Notes: generated by a model from the letters alone, not told the origin. DNA of 64,000 nucleotides from Cupriavidus taiwanensis LMG 19424 (GCF_000069785.1 NC_010528.1:1054001-1118000); one strand, 5' to 3'; shown: positions 28,082-36,760, counted from the stretch's first letter. Numbers and translations: made by a program.

Positions 28082-28449
28082 TGGCACAACACAACGCACC
28101 GGCGGCGCACGGCGCCCACGACTCGCACGCGCACGACAGCCACGCTGGCGGCCACGCCAGCTTCAAGGGCTACGCAATCGGCTTCATCCTGGCCGTGATC
28201 CTGACCGTGATCCCGTTCAAGATCGTGATGGACGGCACCATGGACAAGGGCACCATCCTGTGGACCATCCTGGGCATGGCCGTGGTCCAGATGATCGTGC
28301 ACCTGAAGTACTTCCTGCACCTGGATTCGTCGTCCGAACAGCGCAGCAACGTGATCGCGCTGCTGTTCACGGCGCTGATCCTGGTGATCGTGGTGGCGGG
28401 TTCGCTGTGGATCATGCACAACCTGAACGCCAACATGATGGTGATGTAA
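28081..28449 (+). CDS. cyoD: Cytochrome bo3 ubiquinol oxidase subunit IV
   Basis: CyoD is the three-helix subunit IV that stabilises the Cu_B site assembly of the bo3 oxidase. The 122-aa protein has a His/Ala-rich N terminus (residues 4-26) and helices at about 30-50, 60-78 and 92-112 with VVQMIVHLKYFLHLD between the second and third. It is the last gene of the operon here; cyoE (heme O synthase) is not present in the window. Confidence 0.95.
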   Translation: MAQHNAPAAHGAHDSHAHDSHAGGHASFKGYAIGFILAVILTVIPFKIVMDGTMDKGTILWTILGMAVVQMIVHLKYFLHLDSSSEQRSNVIALLFTALILVIVVAGSLWIMHNLNANMMVM

Positions 28450-28469
28450 GGACTGCCGTCCTGCATCGG

Positions 28470-28496
28470 AAAAGGGGCCCCGCGGGGCCCCTTTCT
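28470..28496. terminator. Strong terminator between cyoD and ggt (probably bidirectional)
   Basis: AAAGGGGCCCC and GGGGCCCCTTT pair over 11 bp with a 2-nt loop. A-rich sequence on the left and T-rich on the right let it act on both strands, serving the convergent cyoD and gamma-glutamyltransferase genes. Confidence 0.93.
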
Positions 28497-28515
28497 CATT
28501 GCTGCAACGGCATCG

Positions 28516-30567
28516 TCAGGGCTTGAACGTGTCCCCCAGCACCACGCCCTCGCGCCGCGGGTCGGCGCCGCCCACCAGCACCGCCGAGCCGCCGATGGTG
28601 GTGCGGATGATCGCGCTCAGCCCGCTGGACTGCGCCGCCGTGTTGACGGTGTGGCCCAGGTTGCGCAGGCCCTTGACCAGCGGGTCGTTGTCGCCTGGCA
28701 GGCCGCCGGCCGGGGTGCTGGTGTCGACGTTGGGATGCTCGCCGCCGACCACCATGGGCGAGCCCGCGCTCGCGTTATTGCCGCCGAAGTCGATCATCGA
28801 GACCGCCTGCTGCGCATCCAGGCCCCAGTCCAGCGAAGCCACCAGGGTCTTGGCGACGAACTGGATGATGGTGGCGCCGCCCGGCGAGCCGGTGGTCATG
28901 TAGAAGTCGCCGCGCGAGCCGTCGCTGTTGCGCCGGAACACCAGGGTCGGCGCCATCGAGCTGCGCGGGCGCTTGCCCGGTTGCAGCCGGTTGGCCACCT
29001 TCACGCCGCCCGGCGCGGGATCGGCATTGAAGTCGGTCAGCTCGTTGTTGAGCAGGAAGCCGTTGGTCATGTGGAACGAGCCCAGGCCGGCCTCGATGGT
29101 GGTGGTCATCGCCACCACGTTGCCGTACTTGTCATGCAGCGACAGGTGCGTGGTGCCGCGCTCCTCCACCATCGACGGCGCCAGCGGCACGTCGCCGAGG
29201 TTGCCCGCCGCCACCGGCGTGACCATCGAGCCGGTGGTGCTGATCAGGCTGGCGCGCTGGCTCAGGTAGGCCTTGTTCAGCATGGTGTCCGGGCTGCCGC
29301 CGGGCAACGGAATGAAGTCGGTGTCGGCCACGTACTTGTTGCGGTCGGCATAGGCCAGGTGGCCGGCCTCGCCCATCAGGTGGGCGCCCAGCACGCTGGG
29401 CCGGCCGCCGTTCTGGTCGACCAGCGTGGGCTTGTGCGCCGCCATGTCGAAGTTCTCGACGATGCCCAGGATCTGCGCCACCGCGATCCCGCCCGAGGAC
29501 GGCGGCGGCATGCCGCACACCTCGTACTGCCGGTAGGTGGTGCACACCGGCGTGCGCTTCTTGGCCTGGTAGTTGGCCAGGTCGTCCAGCGTGGTCACGC
29601 CCGGCGTGGTGTTGCCGTCGTAGGTGGTCTGGATCTTGGCGACGATGGCCTGCGCGATCGGGCCGTTCTTGTAGAAGGCGTCGGCGCCGTCCGCGGCGAC
29701 GGCGCTGAAGACCGCTGCCAGCGCGGGGTTGCGCAGCACGGTGTTGACCGCGCGCGGGGTGCCGTCGGGATTGAGGAAGTAGGCGGCCATTTCCGGATCG
29801 CGCTTGATATTGGCCACGGTGGCGCTGTCCGAGATCGCGGCGGCCATGCGAGGCGGGATCGCAAAGCCGTCGGTGGCCAGCTTGATCGCCGGCGCGAACA
29901 GTTCCTTCCACGCGGTCTTGCCGTAGTCGCGGTGGGCCAGCTCGAGCACGCGCAGCGTGCCGGGGGTGCCGATGGAGCGGCCGCTACGCTGGGCATTGGG
30001 CAGGGGCGTGGTCGGGTCGGCCGCGGACTTCCAGCGCAGGTAGTTCTCGTCGGCGGCGGCCGGGGCGGTCTCGCGGCCGTCGTAGGCGGTGAGCTGCCGC
30101 GTCGCCGCGTCGAAATGCAGGATGAAGGCGCCGCCGCCGATGCCGGACGATTGCGGCTCGACCAGGTTCAGCACCATCTGCGCCGCCACCGCGGCGTCGA
30201 TCGCCGTGCCGCCGGCCTTCAGCACGTCGCATGCCGCCTTGGTCGAGACCGGGTTGTTGGTCACCGCCATATAGGTCTTGCTGTAGACCGTGACCTTGGG
30301 CGCATAGCCGGTTGCCTGCTCCGGCGCGTTGGGGTCGCCCGGCAGCACCACGGCCTGGCCGCCGGTGCTGCCGTCCAGCTCGCAGCCGGCGGTGGGCGTG
30401 ACCGCCGGTGGCGGAGGCGGGGGCGGGGAGTCGTCGCCGCCGCCGCAGGCGCCAAGTGTCAGCGCCAGTGCCGCCAGCGCCAGCTTGCCGCGGCGCGGGC
30501 GCCGGTACGGGTTGGCGTGCGATTGCGGCTCGGCGGTGGATGCGTTGGGGTCGGCAGCGTACGGCAT
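28516..30567 (-). CDS. ggt: Gamma-glutamyltransferase, lipoprotein form (copy 1)
   Basis: Gamma-glutamyltransferases hydrolyse or transfer the gamma-glutamyl group of glutathione and similar compounds outside the cytoplasm. The 683-aa precursor would self-cleave before a Thr. The catalytic motif is GTTHLSLHDKYGNVVAMTTT (Thr near residue 472), and DGRETAP, the SSGIGGGAF loop and CGMPPPSSGGIAVAQ are family sequences. A lipobox LGACGGG (Cys about residue 41) followed by a run of prolines indicates anchoring to a membrane. GGAAGGAG lies upstream of the ATG. A second copy lies at 52897-54777. Confidence 0.92.
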   Translation of the reverse strand: MPYAADPNASTAEPQSHANPYRRPRRGKLALAALALTLGACGGGDDSPPPPPPPAVTPTAGCELDGSTGGQAVVLPGDPNAPEQATGYAPKVTVYSKTYMAVTNNPVSTKAACDVLKAGGTAIDAAVAAQMVLNLVEPQSSGIGGGAFILHFDAATRQLTAYDGRETAPAAADENYLRWKSAADPTTPLPNAQRSGRSIGTPGTLRVLELAHRDYGKTAWKELFAPAIKLATDGFAIPPRMAAAISDSATVANIKRDPEMAAYFLNPDGTPRAVNTVLRNPALAAVFSAVAADGADAFYKNGPIAQAIVAKIQTTYDGNTTPGVTTLDDLANYQAKKRTPVCTTYRQYEVCGMPPPSSGGIAVAQILGIVENFDMAAHKPTLVDQNGGRPSVLGAHLMGEAGHLAYADRNKYVADTDFIPLPGGSPDTMLNKAYLSQRASLISTTGSMVTPVAAGNLGDVPLAPSMVEERGTTHLSLHDKYGNVVAMTTTIEAGLGSFHMTNGFLLNNELTDFNADPAPGGVKVANRLQPGKRPRSSMAPTLVFRRNSDGSRGDFYMTTGSPGGATIIQFVAKTLVASLDWGLDAQQAVSMIDFGGNNASAGSPMVVGGEHPNVDTSTPAGGLPGDNDPLVKGLRNLGHTVNTAAQSSGLSAIIRTTIGGSAVLVGGADPRREGVVLGDTFKP

Positions 30568-30708
30568 GGTTTCTCCTTCCTTTTATGGGGGTCCGGGAAA
30601 TGCGCCACGGCCGGGTCGCAAGGCGCGACCACGGCCAGCTTTCACCGTAGTGCCGCGGAGCGCCGGCCTTAATCATTGAATGTACGGATTTACATGCATT
30701 CGAATCCG

Positions 30709-30730
30709 GGTTTAAGCGTTCGCTTAAACC
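30709..30730. promoter_or_regulatory. Perfect palindrome, candidate operator near ggt
   Basis: GGTTTAAGCG and CGCTTAAACC are exact inverted repeats separated by TT. The symmetry and length suit a dimeric repressor of the TetR or similar type. It is about 140 bases before the ggt start and over 100 bases before the urt enhancer sites, so ggt is the likelier target. Confidence 0.55.
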
Positions 30731-30831
30731 GTGCGCGCCGCCGTGCCGGCACGGCAGCGGGCGCCACGCTGGCGCAAGCTGCGAGCGCGATGCAAGCGCC
30801 ATGCACCGACATCGCCCGCGTCGGCCGATAC

Positions 30832-30846
30832 GCACTGACTCAGTGC
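30832..30846. promoter_or_regulatory. NtrC-like enhancer site 1
   Basis: GCACTGACTCAGTGC matches the NtrC pattern GCACY-N5-RGTGC completely and is a perfect palindrome around a single central base. Its centre is about 130 bases before the predicted sigma-54 start point. Confidence 0.75.
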
Positions 30847-30857
30847 GAGCCAGTGTG

Positions 30858-30872
30858 GCACGGCGATGGTGC
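30858..30872. promoter_or_regulatory. NtrC-like enhancer site 2
   Basis: GCACGGCGATGGTGC matches GCACY-N5-RGTGC at nine of ten positions. Its centre is 26 bases from that of site 1 and about 104 bases before the predicted start point. Confidence 0.6.
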
Positions 30873-30942
30873 GCACGCGCGCGGCAGGCTAGCTTCCGCC
30901 GTACGCGCCGCCTGTGGCCGCGCCGCGGGCGCCATATCGCCG

Positions 30943-30958
30943 TGGCACGCTAGTTGCA
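30943..30958 (+). promoter_or_regulatory. Sigma-54 promoter of the urt-ure operon
   Basis: TGGCACGCTAGTTGCA matches the sigma-54 consensus TGGCACG-N4-TTGCW exactly, with GG (30944-30945) and GC (30956-30957) ten bases apart. Transcription would start near 30969, giving a leader of about 45 bases to urtA, which carries GGGAGC before its ATG. Confidence 0.88.
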
Positions 30959-31014
30959 GATGCATCACCCCGGGGAGCGTAGTCCCTGACCAACACCATA
31001 AACGGGAGCTGCAA

Positions 31015-32271
31015 ATGCAACGACGTGACATGCTGAAGCTGTCGGCGATAGCCGCCGCGGCGATGATCGGTACCAGCCCGCTGGCGCTGGCGCAGTCCAA
31101 GGAGCCGATCAAGGTCGGCATCCTGCATTCGCTGTCCGGCACCATGGCGATCTCCGAGACGTCGCTGAAGGACGTGGCGCTGATGACCATCGACGAGATC
31201 AACAAGAGCGGCGGCGTGCTCGGGCGCAAGCTGGAGCCGGTGGTGGTGGACCCGGCGTCGAACTGGCCGCTGTTCGCCGAGAAGGCGCGCCAGCTGGTGA
31301 GCAAGGACAAGGTCGCGGTGACCTTCGGCTGCTGGACCTCGGTATCGCGCAAGTCGGTGCTGCCGGTCTACGAAGAGCTCAACTCGCTGCTGTTCTACCC
31401 GGTGCAGTATGAAGGCGAGGAAATGTCGAAGAACGTCTTCTACACCGGCGCGGCCCCCAACCAGCAGGCCATCCCCGCGGTCGAGTACCTGATGAGCAAG
31501 GAAGGCGGCGGCGCCAAGCGCTTCTTCCTGCTCGGCACCGACTACGTCTACCCGCGCACCACCAACAAGATCCTGCGCGCCTTCCTGAAGAGCAAGGGCG
31601 TGGCCGACAAGGATATCGAAGAGGTCTACACCCCGTTCGGCCACAGCGACTACCAGACCATCGTCGCCAATATCAAGAAGTTCTCGCAGGGCGGGAAGAC
31701 CGCGGTGATCTCCACCATCAACGGCGATTCCAACGTGCCGTTCTACAAGGAACTGGGCAACGCCGGGCTCAAGGCCAAGGACGTGCCGGTGGTGGCGTTC
31801 TCGGTCGGCGAAGAAGAGCTGCGCGGCATCGACACCAAGCCGCTGGTGGGTCACCTGGCCGCGTGGAACTACTTCATGTCGGTCAAGAACCCCGAGAACG
31901 ATGCGTTCCGCAAGCAGTGGGCGGCGTGGGTCAAGGCCAACACCCTGCCCGGCGGCGACAAGCGCGTGACCAACGACCCGATGGAAGCCACCTACGTGGG
32001 CATCCACATGTGGGCACAAGCGGTGAAGAAAGCCGGCAGCACCGACACCGCCAAGGTGCGCGCGGCCATGTATGGCCAGACCTTCAAGGCGCCGGACGGC
32101 TTCACCCTGACCATGGGCGAGAACCACCACCTGTACAAGCCGGTGATGATCGGCGAGGTCAAGGGCGACGGTCAGTTCGCGGTGGTGTGGAAGACGCCGA
32201 AGCCGGTGCGCGCGCAGCCGTGGAGCCCGTTTATCGCGGGCAATGAAGGGAAGCCGGACAAGGTGATGTAA
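31015..32271 (+). CDS. urtA: Urea ABC transporter, substrate-binding protein
   Basis: UrtA is the periplasmic urea receptor of the high-affinity UrtABCDE importer. The 418-aa precursor starts with a twin-arginine-type signal (QRRDMLKLSAIAAAAMIG, cleavage expected after ALA near residue 26). The mature part has the family sequences LHSLSGTMAISETSLKDV, NSLLFYPVQYEGEE and NYFMSV-PEN, distinguishing it from leucine-binding homologues. The ATG at 31015 was chosen for the signal peptide and the GGGAGC site; the frame is open 113 codons upstream through the promoter region. Confidence 0.95.
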   Translation: MQRRDMLKLSAIAAAAMIGTSPLALAQSKEPIKVGILHSLSGTMAISETSLKDVALMTIDEINKSGGVLGRKLEPVVVDPASNWPLFAEKARQLVSKDKVAVTFGCWTSVSRKSVLPVYEELNSLLFYPVQYEGEEMSKNVFYTGAAPNQQAIPAVEYLMSKEGGGAKRFFLLGTDYVYPRTTNKILRAFLKSKGVADKDIEEVYTPFGHSDYQTIVANIKKFSQGGKTAVISTINGDSNVPFYKELGNAGLKAKDVPVVAFSVGEEELRGIDTKPLVGHLAAWNYFMSVKNPENDAFRKQWAAWVKANTLPGGDKRVTNDPMEATYVGIHMWAQAVKKAGSTDTAKVRAAMYGQTFKAPDGFTLTMGENHHLYKPVMIGEVKGDGQFAVVWKTPKPVRAQPWSPFIAGNEGKPDKVM

Positions 32272-32295
32272 GCCTCGTTTGCTTGCCACCATCCG

Positions 32296-32327
32296 GCGCC
32301 CCTCTCCCGCTTGCGGGAGAGGGGCGC
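32296..32327. repeat. REP-like inverted repeat between urtA and urtB
   Basis: A perfect 15-bp stem, GCGCCCCTCTCCCGC and its complement, encloses a TT loop. No T-run follows, so it is not a standard terminator. The CCCTCTCCCGC/GCGGGAGAGGG core resembles dispersed intergenic repeats I recall from many beta- and gamma-proteobacterial genomes. Confidence 0.75.
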
Positions 32328-32368
32328 AAACAAACAGCGCGCTTCATTCCTGACAATCGCAAGCTCCT

Positions 32369-34012
32369 ATGCGCAATCCCTTATCCGTTCGAGTCGTGCC
32401 CTGGCTGCGCGCCCTGCTGGCAGCGTTGCTGCTGGCCTCAGCGCCATGGGCCGCCGCGCTGACGCAGGCCGACCTCAAGCCGCTGGCCGGGGACGACTTC
32501 GACGCCAAGACCGCCGCGCTGTCGGCCCTGGCCAAGGCCGCTCCCGCCGCAGCCGGCCCGATCCTGAAAGCGCTGCAGGACGACGCCCTGCAATACGCCC
32601 CGTCGGCCGGCATGGTGCGCCAGGATGGCGACAAGATTGTCGATGCGATCACCGGCCAGCCAGTCACGGTCAAGGCCGACGAACTCGAGTCGCTGACGCT
32701 GAACAACAGCCTGCGCGCGCTGGTCGACAGCGCCGCCAGCAGCCTGCTGCTGCAGTCGCCAGACATCGCCGTGCGCGCGCAGGCGGTGGCCACGCTGCGC
32801 GACCAGCCGGAAAGCGCGTCGCTGCCCGCGGTCGAAGCCGCGCGCAAGACCGAGGCCGATGCCGGCCTGCGCGCCAGCCTGGACGTGATCTGGGCCAACC
32901 TGGTGCTGGCCGGCACGCCCGAGCCCGCCGCGCGCGAAGCGCGCCTCGAAGCCATCGGCATCCTGGGCCGCGACAGCAACCCGCAAAACCGCCAGAAGCT
33001 GGCGCCGCTGGTGGAGCGCGACAGCGCCGGCCGCTACCGCGAGCCCGATAGCAGCGTGCGCCTGGCGGCGCAGCAGGCGCTGGACACGCTGCAGGGCGGC
33101 CAGCGCCGCGCCGAAGTGATCGGCAACCTGTTCGCCGGCCTCAGCCTGGGCAGCGTGCTGCTGCTGGCCGCGCTCGGCCTGGCCATCACCTACGGGCTGA
33201 TCGGCGTCATCAACATGGCCCACGGCGAATTCCTGATGATCGGCGCCTATGCCACCTACGTGGTGCAGTCGCTGTTCCGTGCGCATGCGCCGGGCGCATT
33301 CGACTGGTACCTGCCCGCGGCGCTGCCGGCTTCGTTCCTGGCGGCCGCCCTGGTGGGCTTCGTGCTGGAACGGCTGGTGCTGCGCCACCTGTACGGCCGC
33401 CCGCTGGAAACGCTGCTGGCCACCTTCGGCATCAGCCTGCTGCTGATGCAGGCGGTGCGCACGCTGTTCGGCGCGCAGAACGTGGAAGTGGCCAATCCCG
33501 CATGGATGAGCGGCGGCTTCGAATGGATGCCGGGCCTGGTGATCCCCTACAACCGCGTGGTCATCATCCTGTTCGCGCTGGCGGTGGTGGCGGTGGCGTG
33601 GGCGGTGCTCAACCGCACGCGGCTGGGGCTGTTCGTGCGCGCGACGACGCAGAACCGGACCATGGCGGCGTGCGTCGGCGTGCGTACGTGGCAGGTCGAC
33701 AGCTACGCCTTTGCCTTCGGTGCCGGCATCGCCGGGCTCGGCGGCTGCGCGCTGTCGCAGATCGGCAATGTCGGCCCCGACCTGGGCCAGGCCTACATCA
33801 TCGATTCGTTCATGGTGGTGGTGCTGGGCGGGGTGGGGCAACTGGCCGGCACCATCGTCGGCGCGTTCGGGCTGGGCATCCTCAACAAGTTCATCGAACC
33901 TTTCTATGGCGCGGTGCTGGCCAAGATCCTGGTCCTGGTGCTGATCGTGCTGTTTATCCAGAAGCGGCCGCAGGGACTGTTCGCGCTCAAGGGGCGCAGT
34001 GCGGAGGCATGA
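32369..34012 (+). CDS. urtB: Urea ABC transporter, permease UrtB
   Basis: UrtB is one of the two inner-membrane permeases of the urea importer and belongs to the LivH family. The 547-aa protein has a signal-like N terminus (residues ~1-31), a soluble extension of about 220 residues rich in Ala/Leu repeats resembling HEAT-type helices, and then the permease core from about residue 250 (LITYGLIGVINMAHGEFLMIG, ATTQNRTMAACVGV, VVVLGGVGQLAGTIVGA). The long periplasmic extension is a known trait of UrtB as against LivH. A 97-base gap with the REP-like element separates it from urtA. Confidence 0.94.
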   Translation: MRNPLSVRVVPWLRALLAALLLASAPWAAALTQADLKPLAGDDFDAKTAALSALAKAAPAAAGPILKALQDDALQYAPSAGMVRQDGDKIVDAITGQPVTVKADELESLTLNNSLRALVDSAASSLLLQSPDIAVRAQAVATLRDQPESASLPAVEAARKTEADAGLRASLDVIWANLVLAGTPEPAAREARLEAIGILGRDSNPQNRQKLAPLVERDSAGRYREPDSSVRLAAQQALDTLQGGQRRAEVIGNLFAGLSLGSVLLLAALGLAITYGLIGVINMAHGEFLMIGAYATYVVQSLFRAHAPGAFDWYLPAALPASFLAAALVGFVLERLVLRHLYGRPLETLLATFGISLLLMQAVRTLFGAQNVEVANPAWMSGGFEWMPGLVIPYNRVVIILFALAVVAVAWAVLNRTRLGLFVRATTQNRTMAACVGVRTWQVDSYAFAFGAGIAGLGGCALSQIGNVGPDLGQAYIIDSFMVVVLGGVGQLAGTIVGAFGLGILNKFIEPFYGAVLAKILVLVLIVLFIQKRPQGLFALKGRSAEA

Positions 34013-35220
34013 TGCAGCGATTCCAATCCAACTCTTCCGCCACGCCGTTCCGGCTTGCCGTACCCGAGCGCCAGTCGCTGTTTTCTCCGCGAGGCTGGCT
34101 CGTGCTGCTGGCGCTGACGGCGATTGTCGGCATCGGCGTGCCGGTCTGCGCGCTGCTGGTGCCGGAAGGCCATCCGCTGCACCTGTCGGCGTATGCGCTG
34201 ACGCTGGTCGGCAAGATCATGTGCTTTGCGCTGGCGGCGATCGCGCTCGACCTGGTGTGGGGCTACTGCGGTATCCTCAGCCTCGGCCACGGCCTGTTCT
34301 TCGCGCTGGGCGGCTATGCCATGGGCATGTACCTGATGCGTTCGATCGGGCGCGAAGGCGTGTACAAGAGCGACCTGCCGGACTTCATGGTGTTCCTCGA
34401 CTGGAAAGAGCTGCCGTGGTTCTGGCACGGCACCGACCATCTCGGCTATGCGCTGCTGCTGGTGGTGCTGGTGCCCGGCGTGCTGGCGTGGCTGTTCGGC
34501 TTCTTTGCCTTCCGCTCGCGCATCAAGGGCGTGTACCTGTCGATCATCACGCAGGCGATGACGTACGCGGCCATGCTGCTGTTCTTCCGCAACGAGACCG
34601 GCTTCGGCGGCAACAACGGCTTTACCGACTTCAAGCGCATCGCCGGCTTTGCCATCGCCGCGCCGCAGACGCGCGCGGCGCTGTTCGTGCTGACCTTCCT
34701 CGCACTGCTGGGCGGCTTCGTTGCCTGCCGCTACATCGTGACGTCCAAGCTGGGCCGCGTGGTGACCGCGGTGCGCGATGCCGAGATGCGCGTCATGTTC
34801 TCCGGCTACAGCCCGCTCGGCTACAAGCTGTTCGTGTGGACCTTCTCGGCCGTGCTGTGCGGCATCGCCGGCGCGCTCTACGTGCCGCAGGTCGGCATCA
34901 TCAACCCGGGCGAGATGTCGCCCGGCAACTCGATCGAAATGGCGGTGTGGGTGGCCGTTGGCGGGCGCGGCACGCTGATCGGACCGGTCATCGGCGCGTT
35001 CCTGGTCAATGGCGCCAAGACGCTCTTCACCGCGCACTTTGCCGAATACTGGCTGTTCCTGCTGGGCGCGATGTTCGTGCTGGTGACGCTGTACCTGCCC
35101 GATGGCGTGACCGGCCTGTGGCAGCGCTGGCGCGAGCGCCGCGCGCACGCCGCCACACCCGTGCCAACCGAAGCGGCCGCCACGCCGGCGGTCGCGGGCC
35201 GCACCGGAGGTGAAGCATGA
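34012..35220 (+). CDS. urtC: Urea ABC transporter, permease UrtC
   Basis: UrtC is the second permease (LivM family) of the urea importer. The 402-aa product has about eight to ten hydrophobic helices and the signatures LDLVWGYCGILSLGHGLFFALG, GVYLSIITQAMTYA, ETGFGGNNGFTDF and VAVGGRGTLIGPVIGAFLVN. Two ATG codons in tandem (34009 and 34012) overlap the urtB stop; the second gives better spacing from GGAGG. The C-terminal 30 residues are low-complexity. The gene overlaps urtD by four bases (ATGA). Confidence 0.94.
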   Translation: MQRFQSNSSATPFRLAVPERQSLFSPRGWLVLLALTAIVGIGVPVCALLVPEGHPLHLSAYALTLVGKIMCFALAAIALDLVWGYCGILSLGHGLFFALGGYAMGMYLMRSIGREGVYKSDLPDFMVFLDWKELPWFWHGTDHLGYALLLVVLVPGVLAWLFGFFAFRSRIKGVYLSIITQAMTYAAMLLFFRNETGFGGNNGFTDFKRIAGFAIAAPQTRAALFVLTFLALLGGFVACRYIVTSKLGRVVTAVRDAEMRVMFSGYSPLGYKLFVWTFSAVLCGIAGALYVPQVGIINPGEMSPGNSIEMAVWVAVGGRGTLIGPVIGAFLVNGAKTLFTAHFAEYWLFLLGAMFVLVTLYLPDGVTGLWQRWRERRAHAATPVPTEAAATPAVAGRTGGEA

Positions 35221-36065
35221 ACGCCGCACTCGAACACGGCCAGGCCGAAAGCGGCGATGCCACCGGGCTGGGCCGCGTGCTGGAGCCGGACACCATCGAC
35301 GTGTCGCACGGCCCGATCCTGTACCTGGAAGACCTCACCGTCCAGTTCGACGGCTTCCGCGCGCTCAACAAGCTGAACCTGTCGATCGACCATGGCGAGC
35401 TGCGCTGCGTGATCGGCCCCAACGGCGCGGGCAAGACCACGATGATGGATGTCATCACCGGCAAGACCGGGCCGCGCAATGCCAATGTCAGCGGGCGCGT
35501 GTTCCTCGGGCAGACCATCGACCTGATGCGGATGACCGAGCCGCGCATCGCGCAGGTCGGCATCGGGCGCAAGTTCCAGAAGCCGACCGTGTTCGAGCAG
35601 CACGCGGTGTGGGAGAACCTGGAGCTGGCGATGAAGGCCGACAAGCGCTGGTGGTCGTCGCTGCGCGCGCGGCTCACCGGCGACGGCCATCGCCGCATCG
35701 AGGAGACGCTGGCGCTGACCGGCCTGGAGGACGAGGCGTACCGGCCCGCCGGCCTGCTGTCGCACGGGCAGAAGCAGCGGCTGGAGATCGGCATGTTGCT
35801 GATGCAGCAGCCGCAACTGTTGCTGCTCGATGAACCCGTGGCAGGCATGACCGATGAAGAGACCATGCAGCTGGCCAGCCTGCTCAACGGCCTGCGCGGC
35901 AGCTGCTCGATGATGGTGGTGGAGCACGACATGGAATTCGTCGCCGCGCTGGCCGGCGCTGGCGGCAAGGTCACCGTGCTGGCCGAAGGCAGCGTGCTGG
36001 CCGAAGGCACGCTCGACAGCGTCAAGCGCGACGAACGCGTGATCGAATCCTACCTGGGGAGATAG
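35217..36065 (+). CDS. urtD: Urea ABC transporter, ATP-binding protein UrtD
   Basis: UrtD is one of two ATPase subunits (LivG family). The 282-aa protein has Walker A GPNGAGKTTMMD (about residues 67-78), the signature LSHGQKQRLEIG (about 178-189) and Walker B LLLLDEPVAG (about 198-207). An N-terminal extension of about 30 residues precedes the ABC core. Start at 35217 has GGAGG upstream and overlaps urtC by four bases, indicating translational coupling. Confidence 0.95.
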   Translation: MNAALEHGQAESGDATGLGRVLEPDTIDVSHGPILYLEDLTVQFDGFRALNKLNLSIDHGELRCVIGPNGAGKTTMMDVITGKTGPRNANVSGRVFLGQTIDLMRMTEPRIAQVGIGRKFQKPTVFEQHAVWENLELAMKADKRWWSSLRARLTGDGHRRIEETLALTGLEDEAYRPAGLLSHGQKQRLEIGMLLMQQPQLLLLDEPVAGMTDEETMQLASLLNGLRGSCSMMVVEHDMEFVAALAGAGGKVTVLAEGSVLAEGTLDSVKRDERVIESYLGR

Positions 36066-36067
36066 GC

Positions 36068-36760
36068 ATGCTGCAGGTCAATGCACTGAACCAGTTCTAC
36101 GGCGGCAGCCATATCCTGCGCAACGTTTCCTTCGACGTGCCGGCGGGCAAGCTTACCACGCTGCTCGGCCGCAACGGCGTCGGCAAGAGCACGCTGCTGA
36201 AATGCCTGATGGGCGTGGTGCCGACGCGCAGCGGCAGCATCCACTGGGACGGCAAGCCGCTGGAGAAGAAGGCGCCATACGATCGCGTCTCCGCCGGGCT
36301 GGCCTATGTGCCGCAAGGCCGCGAGATCTTTCCGCGTCTGACGGTCGAAGAGAACCTGCTGATCGGCGCCGCCAGCCGCGCGCGGCCCTCGGGCGTGCCG
36401 GATCGTATCTATCAGCTGTTCCCGGTGCTGCGCACCATGCGCCAGCGCCGCGGCGGCGACCTGTCCGGCGGACAGCAGCAGCAACTGGCGATCGGCCGGG
36501 CGCTGATGAGCGAACCGCAACTGCTGATCCTCGACGAGCCGACCGAGGGTATCCAGCCATCGATCATCCAGGACATCGGCCGCGCGCTGCGGCTGCTGGT
36601 GGACGAGTTCGGCATGACGGTGCTGCTGGTCGAGCAGTATTACGAGTTCGCGCGCCATATCGCCGACCACTATGTGGTAATGAGCCGGGGCGAGGTGGTC
36701 GCGCGCGGTGCCGGGGCCAGCATGGAGCAGGACGGCGTACGGGAGCTGATTGCCGTGTAA
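36068..36760 (+). CDS. urtE: Urea ABC transporter, ATP-binding protein UrtE
   Basis: UrtE is the second ATPase subunit (LivF family). The 230-aa protein has Walker A GRNGVGKSTLLK (about residues 34-45), signature LSGGQQQQLAIGRAL (about 135-149) and Walker B LLILDEPTEGI. It starts two bases after urtD with GGGGAGA upstream. ureD follows after 110 bases without a visible terminator, so the transporter and urease genes are probably co-transcribed. Confidence 0.95.
   Translation: MLQVNALNQFYGGSHILRNVSFDVPAGKLTTLLGRNGVGKSTLLKCLMGVVPTRSGSIHWDGKPLEKKAPYDRVSAGLAYVPQGREIFPRLTVEENLLIGAASRARPSGVPDRIYQLFPVLRTMRQRRGGDLSGGQQQQLAIGRALMSEPQLLILDEPTEGIQPSIIQDIGRALRLLVDEFGMTVLLVEQYYEFARHIADHYVVMSRGEVVARGAGASMEQDGVRELIAV

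Larger units (their letters stand above)
30568..31014. other. Divergent regulatory region between ggt and urtA
   Basis: A 447-base gene-free region. From left to right it holds a perfect 10-bp palindrome (30709-30730), two NtrC-like sites (30832-30846 and 30858-30872) and a sigma-54 promoter (30943-30958). The 5' untranslated part before urtA is about 45 bases. No small gene is apparent. Confidence 0.7.
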
